A stretch of DNA of 64,000 bases from Xiheicaenibacterium sp046351325 (lineage in GTDB: Bacteria; Myxococcota_A; Polyangia; Polyangiales; Polyangiaceae), in contig JAXLYR010000010.1 of NCBI GenBank assembly GCA_046351325.1, forward strand, positions 248,001 through 312,000. The letters are read 5' to 3'. Below are positions 26,789-34,498 of the stretch, one piece after another. The position numbers and the translations under genes were made by a program. Numbering within the stretch: the first letter of the stretch is position 1; each line of letters opens with the position of its first letter. The notes under the pieces are model-generated. The model was not told where the DNA came from. It saw only the letters and a program-made list of their open reading frames with translations, and did not search any database.

Positions 26789-27031
26789 CTACTCGTTGAG
26801 GAGCTGTACCAGCCGATTCATGAGAACAGCTCGACCGAGAGCGGACGGATTCTGCACTTTGCTCGCATCGTTGAGAACGGTGCGATATGCGTCGCGAATT
26901 CTGGCAGCCTCCTGAGCAGTTATTCCAAGCGAGCGCGCCTCTTCTGCCGTGATTGTTGCCGCCCTTTGAAGCCCTACTCGAGTACCTTCGGGACCCGTTC
27001 CCCAGCGGAGCGCCTTTCCAAAGGCGTTCAT
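26789..27031 (-). CDS. C-terminal toxin tip piece of Rhs module 3, separate or frameshifted
   Basis: An 80-residue frame, MNAFGKALRWGTGPEGTRVG ... ITAQEAARIRDAYRTVL ... NPSALGRAVLMNRLVQLL. The last part resembles the short helical end of many Rhs/polymorphic toxins (NPSA-x-GRA-x-LM). It begins as ATGA overlap with the stop of the preceding Rhs frame (27028-27031). Either it is a coupled separate gene, or it is the real C-terminus displaced by a frameshift; a run of eight G at about 27043-27050 is a likely slip site. Too short to be a self-standing immunity gene of known type. Confidence 0.55.
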   Translation of the reverse strand: MNAFGKALRWGTGPEGTRVGLQRAATITAEEARSLGITAQEAARIRDAYRTVLNDASKVQNPSALGRAVLMNRLVQLLNE

Positions 27032-28734
27032 AGATGGATACCCGGGGGGGGAGTCCTCAGCTCCGTCATCGCCTCCTCGAGTGTCATTGCCGACGGAGGA
27101 GTCGATGGGGTCGGCGGGACCGACGCCGCGGCGATGTACAGTTGCAGTGCGTCCTTGATTGGCTTGACTGCCTGATAGATCCCCGCGCCTTTCTCTTCGG
27201 GGGTCTTGGTGTCATCCGCTAGCACCGTGATGATGTTGTACGGCTCAAGTAAGATGCCCTTGACAAGCTCCTTACCCTGCGAGGCCGTCTCATAGGCGCT
27301 AGCCGCTACATCCACGAGCGCGCTCGGGTCCTCTGCTCCGGACGCGACGCTGGCCACTGTGGCATATTTGTCGACTATTCCCAGCGCAGCCGTAGGCAGC
27401 TGCTTGACTATGTTCAACGGGTTGTTGTCAGACCAAGCCGCATTCGTGTAGCCTGAAACCCCCTGGCCGATGTCCGCAGCCGCTGACCGCGCGGAGCCCT
27501 CCAGCGCCTCTACAGCGCTTCTCGCTGTATCGACAATGTCCGCGGAATCAGCTGCGCTGGATACGCCCGCGCTCGCAGAGGCGGCGTAGACGTAGGGGTC
27601 AGGCTTAGGCTGGATTGTGCCTTCAATGGTGACCTCCTCAATCGTGATGCTACGCGGAAGGTTCTTTGCGGCTGCTTCTGCGCGGATTGAGAAATTTCCG
27701 GTAGCGTGCTTGAGAAAGTCCTCCAGTTTCTCAGGCGTCAGCGACTTGACGTGCTGAATGAGCTGCGGATCGGTCATCTGACTGATGGCACCATTCGAGC
27801 TCTCGCGCCCATTCGGATCCCTCAGCCCCACCGGGTTCCCCCGGCAATACGTGTACAACCCAGGCCCATCGGCCCCTATCCCCGCTGGGTCCGCTGTCGT
27901 CCATCTCCCGAGCCAGGGCGCGTAATACCGCACCCCCATCGAGTAGAATCCGGTCTCCTCGTCGCGCTCCTTGCCGATATACCGATAGCGCCGCTCGCTC
28001 ACCTCGCTGGCATTCGCGGCCCGATACGCGCTCGTCCCGAATGGGTGGTACTCCTCGTAGGAAATCACCGCGCCCGCATCATCCAATTCCAAGCAAGCGG
28101 AGCCGAGGTGATTATCGAGCTGGAAGCGCCACAGTTCGGCCGGATCCGTAATCGCGATGTCGTCCTCGATGGTCTTGGTCTCGACCATAGCGACGCGTCT
28201 TGTCCCGTCCATGACGTGGAGGGTCTGGCGCTCGAGGAGCATGCCGCTCGAGTCGTGTTTGCGATAGAGCTCGTAGCCGCCCAGGTAGATGCGCTCCTCG
28301 ACGAGGGTCGACGAGCTGTGTTCGTGCACCTTGCGGACGCGCTGTCCTGAGGCGTCGTAGACGAAGTACGCCGTGCCGCCGCCGCCGAGATCCGCCTCGA
28401 CCATTTGGTCGAAGGGCGAGTAGGCAATGGTCGATAGGTGGGGCATCGCGGTGATGTTGCCGTGCGCGTCGTGCGTGTAGGTCGCGCTGCCGCCTGAGAT
28501 AGAATTGGAGGCTAGGCGGTTGGTCCCCGAGACATGGGAGTATGTTCGGGTCCAGGAGGCCGAGGAGTTGCCTACTCGCGTATGCTGGTAACTCAGTAGG
28601 TTACCAATCGCGTCATAGGCGAAGTCTTGTGTGTACGGCCTGACTGCGTTGGCGTCGTTCGCGTGTGGCAGGGTGCGGAGGGGGAGGTCGTTGTTGTCCC
28701 GTTGGACGTCGCCGCCCGTGCCTGCGTGCTCTCT
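27028..28734 (-). CDS. Orphan Rhs tip 3 with divergent C-terminus
   Basis: An N-terminally truncated Rhs protein. It starts abruptly at 28734 with the core residues REHAGTGGDVQRDNNDLPLR and has no own start signal. It continues through YD repeats and the core end GRWTTADPAGIGADGPGLYT, then YCRGNP and the boundary DPNGR. After this, the ~235-residue C-terminus is unique in the window: an acidic helical start (MTDPQLIQHVKSLTPEKLED) and a long Ala/Ser-rich helical region (YVYAASASAGVSSAADSADI). It ends TPPPGIHL, probably before the true end. GC drops after the boundary, a sign of separate origin. Without signal or promoter it is likely silent unless recombined onto the long Rhs gene. Confidence 0.8.
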   Translation of the reverse strand, partial: REHAGTGGDVQRDNNDLPLRTLPHANDANAVRPYTQDFAYDAIGNLLSYQHTRVGNSSASWTRTYSHVSGTNRLASNSISGGSATYTHDAHGNITAMPHLSTIAYSPFDQMVEADLGGGGTAYFVYDASGQRVRKVHEHSSSTLVEERIYLGGYELYRKHDSSGMLLERQTLHVMDGTRRVAMVETKTIEDDIAITDPAELWRFQLDNHLGSACLELDDAGAVISYEEYHPFGTSAYRAANASEVSERRYRYIGKERDEETGFYSMGVRYYAPWLGRWTTADPAGIGADGPGLYTYCRGNPVGLRDPNGRESSNGAISQMTDPQLIQHVKSLTPEKLEDFLKHATGNFSIRAEAAAKNLPRSITIEEVTIEGTIQPKPDPYVYAASASAGVSSAADSADIVDTARSAVEALEGSARSAAADIGQGVSGYTNAAWSDNNPLNIVKQLPTAALGIVDKYATVASVASGAEDPSALVDVAASAYETASQGKELVKGILLEPYNIITVLADDTKTPEEKGAGIYQAVKPIKDALQLYIAAASVPPTPSTPPSAMTLEEAMTELRTPPPGIHL

Positions 28735-28866
28735 GGGGGGGCCCATCCTCGCCCGTGCTCGCGCCTTCGGCGCTGCGCGCGGTCGTTCCTTCCCAAACCG
28801 TGCTCGTTCGGCTTCGCCTCACTTGCGCGCGGTTGGGAAGGACCTCTCTCGGTGTCTTGCACCTTG
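28735..28866. repeat. Inverted-repeat element at the start of Rhs tip 3
   Basis: About 130 bp unrelated to copies A-E. GGTCGTTCCTTCCCAAACCG at 28781-28800 is inverted as CGGTTGGGAAGGACC near 28830-28844. It ends with CACCTTGTGCTGGCTATT, which also follows other palindromic repeats. Confidence 0.6.
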
Positions 28867-28948
28867 TGCTGGCTATTGAGGGTGAGGTATCATGGCTATT
28901 GCATTGGGCGTAACAAACGCGGAGACCCCCAAGGGACGGCGCTATGAC

Positions 28949-29230
28949 TCATTCCCTTGCCAGGTGCGCGAGGATGTGTCCTTGTCCAGTGGCCTCACAC
29001 CACGCTGCGAAACAGTCGAAACATGCTGCAAGCGGCCCATCCTCGGCCAAACTTTCAGTGACAGGCCCGAATCGAGTCTCGCACGCTGAGCACACGTAAA
29101 GGCGTATGCCGAAAGTGTCGTGAATAGTGCTAACGCGCTCTGGCCTACCGGCCAAGCTGGCCGCGTGAACATGCCTGCAGGCGCGCGCGAGATCTGTTAG
29201 CCCGTGCTTTTGACATTGAACCATGCCCAT
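28949..29230 (-). CDS. Small zinc-ribbon-like protein
   Basis: A 93-residue protein with paired Cys/His: CQKHG near the start, CRHVHAASLAGRP, then VCSACETRFG and CFDCFAAWC. This fits a small zinc-binding domain. The gene ending at 33950 encodes a related end (VCYSCEARWG) after a degenerate first half. Both lie among Rhs modules, so a cargo or immunity role is possible. Two candidate ATGs, 29230 and 29224; neither has a good ribosome site. Confidence 0.6.
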   Translation of the reverse strand: MGMVQCQKHGLTDLARACRHVHAASLAGRPERVSTIHDTFGIRLYVCSACETRFGPVTESLAEDGPLAACFDCFAAWCEATGQGHILAHLARE

Positions 29231-29286
29231 GAAATCGCCTCATTTGCCGGGAAGGGGGATATTGAAAAGTGGGCCCCTGCTGGATA

Positions 29287-29459
29287 GCCCCCTGCGCCGC
29301 GCTGCGCGCGGCTGTTCCCCCCATGTCGGGTTTCGCTTCGCTGCGGTTTTGCGTGGGGTCGAATGGCGAACATGCGTGTTACAGGGCCGTCATTCTCTCA
29401 GAGGCGACCCACACAAAACCGCAGCTGCGCGGAACGCGACGGGGGGGACCGGTCACGCC
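29287..29459. repeat. Palindromic repeat, copy C
   Basis: Full copy lying 56 bp upstream (in minus-strand sense) of the zinc-ribbon gene and downstream of module 2. The following ~75 bp resemble those after copy A. Confidence 0.8.
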
Positions 29460-29935
29460 CTTTTGATCCTTGCGTCGACTGTGGAGAACCGGGAACTTAT
29501 GGCTATCGCATATTCGGAGAGCCAAATTCTCGCTTGGTAGCCTTGGCGGACAACCGCCCGCTTGATGCGCTAGTCGAAGCTGGCACGACCAACCCCACTG
29601 GCTCGTTGCGTCCCCGAACCTCATAGTGCCACGATCGGCAAATGCGGCTATCGAGCTCGCCGGCGCTCCATCGTCGCGCGTCTGGCCGGGTAGGGTTAAG
29701 GAACGCCGCGCAGGCACTGCACGGCGCCTACGGCACGGTTTGTGAGATCTTGGAATGCCTCCTTGCTCTCTCTGGTACGCAAGTCGATCGCGCTGCCACT
29801 CAAATAGATGTGGGCGCAAGTCCCGCTCCACGGGTCTGAGTTTCGCCCGGCGCAGGAGATCCTGACCACGGAGACCGCCGCCTGTAGCTGCGACGGTATC
29901 GTCGGTTTGAGCAATCAACAATTACTGAACGGGCC
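29460..29935. other. Intergenic stretch without recognisable gene
   Basis: Open frames here are short and run through the repeat; none is protein-like. Apart from ~75 bp resembling 19014-19095, nothing was recognised. Confidence 0.4.
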
Positions 29936-30298
29936 CTAAGAGTCGCTGGCGGACCGCCCGCGGTCTGCGATTCCAAACAGCCGGCGCACAGTGGCGGTCG
30001 CCTCTTCAACGCTGTCAAATGGTCCCAAAGATGTCCCGCTCTGACTCCCAACTGCGACGTGCACGAGCAGCAAACCGTCGACGCGCGGATTGATGCTTAC
30101 CGAGTCATGCATGTCCTCGCAGGAGAAGTCAGGTGCGCGAGTTAGGCGCAGATGCTGCATGGTGGTTGCCGCGTAGAGATTTTCTCCTCTGCATTGTGCT
30201 AGGTTCTCGAGAAGTGCGGTAACGCGCGGGTCACAGGGCGTGAGGAACTCGCGTCGATAGGCGTTAACCAGGTCGGGATCGTTGATGTGTCGCCACAT
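29936..30298 (-). CDS. Immunity candidate of Rhs module 2
   Basis: A 120-residue soluble protein (MWRHINDPDLVNAYRREFLT...) starting 1 bp after the Rhs stop, so translation is coupled to the toxin tip. It has strand segments SVSINPRVDGLLLVHVAVGS and a C-terminal helix FDSVEEATATVRRLFGIA. Its last codons (RSASDS) are written by a diverged module-end motif at 29940-29957. No family recognised; the role is inferred from position. Confidence 0.65.
   Translation of the reverse strand: MWRHINDPDLVNAYRREFLTPCDPRVTALLENLAQCRGENLYAATTMQHLRLTRAPDFSCEDMHDSVSINPRVDGLLLVHVAVGSQSGTSLGPFDSVEEATATVRRLFGIADRGRSASDS
29940..29957 (-). repeat. 18-bp module-end motif (diverged copy)
   Basis: GAGTCGCTGGCGGACCGC; overlaps the last codons of the module 2 immunity gene. 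Confidence 0.5.
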
Positions 30299-30299
30299 G

Positions 30300-32813
30300 C
30301 TACTGGACTCCTGCCTCTTTCAGTACGTCAGCGGTTTCTACTGCTTTGCCGTCTCGGTAGAATGTTGTCTTTTTCAGAAAGTCGGGGCTGCGCAGTACGG
30401 TGGCAAATTCAGTGTTTGTGGCATTGCGTGGGATGACTTCTTCGCCGCGCACTTCGTACCTGAAGCCCTTCTTCCCCCTCTCAAATGCTTCCTTGAGATC
30501 GCGAATGCCCGTAAGGTCAAACTTGATTGCTTCCGCGTTGCGGAGAACGTCTGTTAGGGCCCGACCGAAGGCGGTGCCGTGTGTGCTTCTCCGCGTTAGA
30601 ACGTCGGTCCATAGCAGCCACGGCACTCCGCGTCCTTCGGAGAATTCCAGTAGAGCGTCGCCGAGGCCCAATGTCGCCGTCTTGGCGACCGGCGCATCAC
30701 GTCGCGGAGCGCCGCTCGAGGCGACACGCGTTTCCTCGCTGCCAGCCGTTCCCGGGAACACCATGTCGGCAATGATCCCCGCAGCGGGGAACACGGCCTT
30801 CAGTGCGCCACCCCAGAAGCCCGGGGCGGAGACTGCCGACTTCTCCTTGGCGGGCGCCTCGACGGGCTCTGGTGGGATGGGCGGAGGAGCCTCCTGTTTG
30901 ACCGGATTGGCACTCGATGCGGCTACCGCCTTGGGCTTGTCACTCGCGTGTTCACGTGATTGCAGGTAGGCTTGGTATAGCCCGCCCGCTGCGAATGCGA
31001 CTACCGCTGCGCCGATTAGCATACCAGTGAGGCCGAAGCGGCTTCCTCCTTCGGCGCCGACGGCAGCACCAGCACCAACTGTCTCGCCTGCCGAAACACC
31101 TGCGCCAACCACGGCCGCCTCTGTAGCCCCTACTGCGCCGGCTCCCTGGAGCACCCGAGCGCCCTGGACTCCCCCCGCCATATTGACCATGCGACTGTAT
31201 TGCGCGACTACCCGGGCAGCCGTCTGAGCCGCTATTGGAACGATGGGAGTGACGCCCCAAGCGACCTCCTCTGCGACCGCCACGGCCTCCGGGTCGCGCC
31301 CATTGGGATCGCTCAGCGTTACGGGGTTCCCCCGGCAATACGTATACAATCCCGGCCCATCCGCCCCTATCCCCGCGGGGTCCGCTGTCGTCCATCTCCC
31401 GAGCCAGGGCGCGTAATACCGCACGCCCATCGAATAAAACCCGGTCTCCTCGTCGCGCTCCCTGCCGATATACCGATAGCGCCGCTCGCTGACCTCGCTC
31501 GCATTCGCGGCCCGATACGCCGAGGTCCCGAATGGGTGGTACTCCTCGTAGGAAATCACCGCGCCCGCATCATCCAATTCCAAGCAAGCGGAGCCGAGGT
31601 GATTGTCGAGCTGGAAGCGCCACAGTTCGGCCGGATCCGTAATCGCGATGTCGTCTTCGATGGTCTTGGTCTCGACCATGGCGACGCGTCTTGTCCCATC
31701 CATGACGTGGAGGGTCTGGCGCTCGAGGAGCGTGCCGCTCGAGTCGTGTTTGCGATAGAGCTCGTAGCCACCCAGGTAGATGCGCTCTTCGACGAGGGTC
31801 GACGAGCTGTGTTCGTGCACCTTGCGTACGCGCTGTCCTGAGGCGTCGTAGACGAAGTACGCAGTGCCGCCGCCGCCGAGGTCCGCCTCGGCCATTTGGT
31901 CGAAGGGCGAATAGGCGATCGTGGAGAGATGCGGCATTGCCGTAGTATTCCCATGAGCGTCATAGGAATAGCTGGCCGTCCCGCCTGAGATAGAATTGGA
32001 GGCTAGGCGGTTGGTCCCAGAGACATAAGAGTATGTTCGGGTCCAGGAGGCCGAGGAGTTGCCTACTCGCGTATGCTGGTAACTCAGTAGGTTACCGATA
32101 GCGTCATAGGCGAAGTCTTGTTGATAGGGCCTGACAGCGTTGGCGTCGTTCGCGTGCGGCAGGGTGCGGAGGGGGAGGTCGTTGTTGTCCCGCTGGACGT
32201 CGCCACCCGTGCCTGCGTGCTCCCGACCGGAGGCCCAGGCGAGCCGATACGAAGCCTCGTACTCGTACTGAGCCCCCGCGGTCGTGACTAGGTTGCCAAA
32301 GAACAGGGTTTGTTGGGCCTCGTCGGCTGTTTCGAGGATATTTCCAACTGGGTCGTACGTATAGCCGAGGTCCTGGAGCGTAGCGGCGGGGGATTCTCGT
32401 GTCGAGAGCGTTCGGGTGAGCCTAAACGTGAGCTCGTCGTATTCGTACGCCGTCGACGTGCCGTTCGCGTAGGCGATCTCGGTGCGCCGGCCCTGGGCGT
32501 CGTAGTCGATCGCGGTCACCACGTTGCTCGCGGTCGTCGCGCCGCGGACCTTTACGGCCACGGATTCGAGCAGGCCGGCCTCGTTGTAGGTCGGCAGGAC
32601 CTCGCTTGAGTCGGGGGTGATGAGCGAGGTCGGGCGGTTGAGGGCGTCGTAGGCGCGGGTCTCGGTGAAGACCTCGGTCTCGAGGGAGGATGCTGCGTGG
32701 GACTCGAGGGCGGTTACCGTGGTGTCAGTCGCTAGCGCGCTCCAGTCGACGGTCGCGTCGTAGGTGGTCGCGAGCTGGCGTTCGGAGGCGAGGAGATTCC
32801 CTTTGAAATCTAG
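30300..32813 (-). CDS. Orphan Rhs tip 2 with divergent toxin-like C-terminus
   Basis: A long N-terminally truncated Rhs protein (about 835 codons) fused at 32813 to palindromic repeat D. The first matching residues are LDFKGNLLASERQ, mid-core in the long gene. YD repeats and the core end GRWTTADPAGIGADG, YCRGNP, DPNGR follow. The ~310-residue C-terminus has a hydrophobic stretch (GMLIGAAVVAFAAGGLYQAYL), a Pro-rich linker (PVKQEAPPPIPPEPVEAPA) and a charged end domain (GIRDLKEAFERGKKGFRYEV). That end domain could be the toxin; no family recognised. GC is clearly lower after the boundary. Lacks start signals, so probably a silent cassette. Confidence 0.8.
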   Translation of the reverse strand, partial: LDFKGNLLASERQLATTYDATVDWSALATDTTVTALESHAASSLETEVFTETRAYDALNRPTSLITPDSSEVLPTYNEAGLLESVAVKVRGATTASNVVTAIDYDAQGRRTEIAYANGTSTAYEYDELTFRLTRTLSTRESPAATLQDLGYTYDPVGNILETADEAQQTLFFGNLVTTAGAQYEYEASYRLAWASGREHAGTGGDVQRDNNDLPLRTLPHANDANAVRPYQQDFAYDAIGNLLSYQHTRVGNSSASWTRTYSYVSGTNRLASNSISGGTASYSYDAHGNTTAMPHLSTIAYSPFDQMAEADLGGGGTAYFVYDASGQRVRKVHEHSSSTLVEERIYLGGYELYRKHDSSGTLLERQTLHVMDGTRRVAMVETKTIEDDIAITDPAELWRFQLDNHLGSACLELDDAGAVISYEEYHPFGTSAYRAANASEVSERRYRYIGRERDEETGFYSMGVRYYAPWLGRWTTADPAGIGADGPGLYTYCRGNPVTLSDPNGRDPEAVAVAEEVAWGVTPIVPIAAQTAARVVAQYSRMVNMAGGVQGARVLQGAGAVGATEAAVVGAGVSAGETVGAGAAVGAEGGSRFGLTGMLIGAAVVAFAAGGLYQAYLQSREHASDKPKAVAASSANPVKQEAPPPIPPEPVEAPAKEKSAVSAPGFWGGALKAVFPAAGIIADMVFPGTAGSEETRVASSGAPRRDAPVAKTATLGLGDALLEFSEGRGVPWLLWTDVLTRRSTHGTAFGRALTDVLRNAEAIKFDLTGIRDLKEAFERGKKGFRYEVRGEEVIPRNATNTEFATVLRSPDFLKKTTFYRDGKAVETADVLKEAGVQ

Positions 32814-32992
32814 GGTAGCCCCCCCTGCGCCGCGCTGCGCGCGGCTGTTCCCCCCCATGTCGGGTTTCGCTTCGCTGCGGTTTTGCGTGGGGTCGAATGG
32901 CGCCCCTACGTGTTACAGGCCCGTCACCCTTGCAGAGCCGACCCACGCAAACCGCAGCTGCGCGGAACGCGACGGGGGGGACCGGTCACGCC
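32814..32992. repeat. Palindromic repeat, copy D
   Basis: Full copy fused directly to the 5' end of Rhs tip 2; with the following spacer it repeats the arrangement at 25502-26165. Confidence 0.85.
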
Positions 32993-33480
32993 AACTGGAA
33001 CCTTGTGCTGGCTATTAGCAGCTGGAAACTCCTTGCTATCGCTTGTTGTCCTGATCGCGGGCTCCGCATCTGGTCGCTCGGCCGACGAGGGTGGCGGTGC
33101 CGTCGACCACGCAGCGAGTCTCCGCTCTCGATTACCTCGTAACGCCGCGCGAGCCTGCGACGTGCACAGCCAACGATACGGGCCTATGCACTCATCGCCA
33201 CCTCGGTTGCCCGCGCCGCGCTCCCAATCATCGAGCTACGCGACGCGGCCTGAGCCGTCCAACTCCGCAAAGGCTGCACGACCGGTTGGTCGTCTCCCAC
33301 GGCGCGATGCTGAGGGGACGTGTACCCGTGAGGTGGCTTGGGGGCATTGTTTGGAGGGCGGCGCCTGACAGTCCACTGGCGTGCGCCTTGCGGTGAACTC
33401 GGGCCGGGCCGTGAGCGCCTCCACTCCCCAGTCGGGCGGGGAGCGTCGGCGCAACAACGGGTGTTCTTTGTCACGCGTTT
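32993..33480. repeat. ~480-bp inter-module spacer repeat, copy 2
   Basis: Same orientation and very similar to 25682-26165. Differences include several 1-4-bp indels that break any common reading frame. Confidence 0.75.
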
Positions 33481-33486
33481 AGCCGT

Positions 33487-33948
33487 TCAAGACTCGCTGA
33501 CGGAGCACGGAGCCGTCAACTCGAACATCTCCTGGGTGACAATACTCGTGTCACCGAATTCAAAGCTAAATCGAACGCGATTGATGGCCTGGACAATCGT
33601 CGCATGGAGACCTGCGACGGTAATCGGTTGCACGGGTGCCGCTACCATTTTATATGGTCCGCCGTTCGGATCGGAATCGTACGCGTAGAGACCACGCTCG
33701 GCGACCAGCTTCCACGTGTTGACGCGTTTTGATGGTACCGCTGGGAAGAACCTGGCGTCCGTGAATACTGGAAGCTCGAGCAAAAGCTCAATCGCGTGCG
33801 CGTGGGCCTCGGTATCGGTGAGGAAGCCATCGGGTGCGTATCCACCCCCAGCAGTGGTAAACAACGCAACATGCCCGCGCACATCCCTAGCAAGCCAATC
33901 GTACTCGAATCCGTGAACATCGCTTGCTGACTTCGCTGTCGTCGACAT
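33487..33948 (-). CDS. Immunity-like protein ending in the module-end motif
   Basis: A 153-residue acidic protein (HGFEYDWLARDVRGHVALFT ... NTWKLVAERGLYAYDSDPNG ... FGDTSIVTQEMFELTAP) with a GGAGG site 8 bp before ATG 33948. The pattern of an EYDWLA-like start plus an AERGLYAYDSDPNGGPY block recalls a family of small orphan proteins of myxobacterial Rhs loci. Its last codons (SVSES) lie in the 18-bp motif at 33491-33508. Starts 1 bp after the preceding small gene. Immunity role inferred. Confidence 0.65.
   Translation of the reverse strand: MSTTAKSASDVHGFEYDWLARDVRGHVALFTTAGGGYAPDGFLTDTEAHAHAIELLLELPVFTDARFFPAVPSKRVNTWKLVAERGLYAYDSDPNGGPYKMVAAPVQPITVAGLHATIVQAINRVRFSFEFGDTSIVTQEMFELTAPCSVSES
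33491..33508 (-). repeat. 18-bp module-end motif (consensus copy)
   Basis: GACTCGCTGACGGAGCAC, identical to two copies at 26181 and 26229; covers the last codons of the module 1 gene ending at 33487. Confidence 0.7.
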
Positions 33949-33949
33949 A

Positions 33950-34168
33950 TCAGCGGCCTCCTTCGTCTGACTTAAAGCGTGTCCCAGGACTTCGAAAAGC
34001 TTTGCGCCCCCACCTTGCCTCGCACGAGTAGCACACTGGAACCACCTGTTCGTTTCTTGGCCGAATTGCCTCAGTAAAATTCATATCAGGCGGGTCACCC
34101 AGCACCTCGCTGGCGACGACTTCCGCGCAACCCTTTCCGCCTCCGCGATTCGCCTGGGCAGTCACCAT
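33950..34168 (-). CDS. Small protein related to the zinc-ribbon gene at 28949
   Basis: A 72-residue frame from ATG 34168 (a GTG at 34198 would add 10). It reads RGGGKGCAEVVASEVLGDPP ... VVPVCYSCEARWGRKA. The CYSCEARWG end matches CSACETRFG of the product of 28949-29230, and CAEVVASEVLGDP parallels CRHVHAASLAGRP there. One N-terminal cysteine pair is lost, so the metal site may be incomplete. Coupled to the downstream gene (1 bp gap). Confidence 0.5.
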   Translation of the reverse strand: MVTAQANRGGGKGCAEVVASEVLGDPPDMNFTEAIRPRNEQVVPVCYSCEARWGRKAFRSPGTRFKSDEGGR

Positions 34169-34294
34169 GCTCAGCGACGGAGAGTAGCCCCCAACCACTA
34201 CGGCAGGGGGATACCGTCGCCCCGCAGGTTAAACCAGCTCCCCCTGGACCAATAAGCCAGTCGTCTGACCCCTAATAACTTTGGAACGGGAGTG

Positions 34295-34498
34295 TTAGCC
34301 TATCACCTCAATCCCGATAAGTCGGCCGTCGGCATCCATGTCCAGAAGGATTTCGGGCCCCTTGTAAGGAAGGAGTGTCCCCAGTTTGACATGTTTTGCG
34401 ACGACCCCGCGAGCGCCGGGGCCTGGGTGATCTGGCAAGTACAAGTAGGCCACGCTTTCATCGTCATCACTGATCCGTAGCTCAATTTTCGTTGTCAT
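34295..34498 (-). CDS. DUF2283-like small protein, immunity candidate of Rhs module 1
   Basis: A 67-residue protein (MTTKIELRISDDDESVAYLY ... ILLDMDADGRLIGIEVIG). The ILLDMDADGRLIGIEV end is the hallmark of DUF2283 proteins, short strand-rich domains often found next to toxins. ATG 34498 overlaps the Rhs stop as ATGA (34495-34498), the coupled arrangement expected of a toxin/immunity pair. Confidence 0.72.
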   Translation of the reverse strand: MTTKIELRISDDDESVAYLYLPDHPGPGARGVVAKHVKLGTLLPYKGPEILLDMDADGRLIGIEVIG

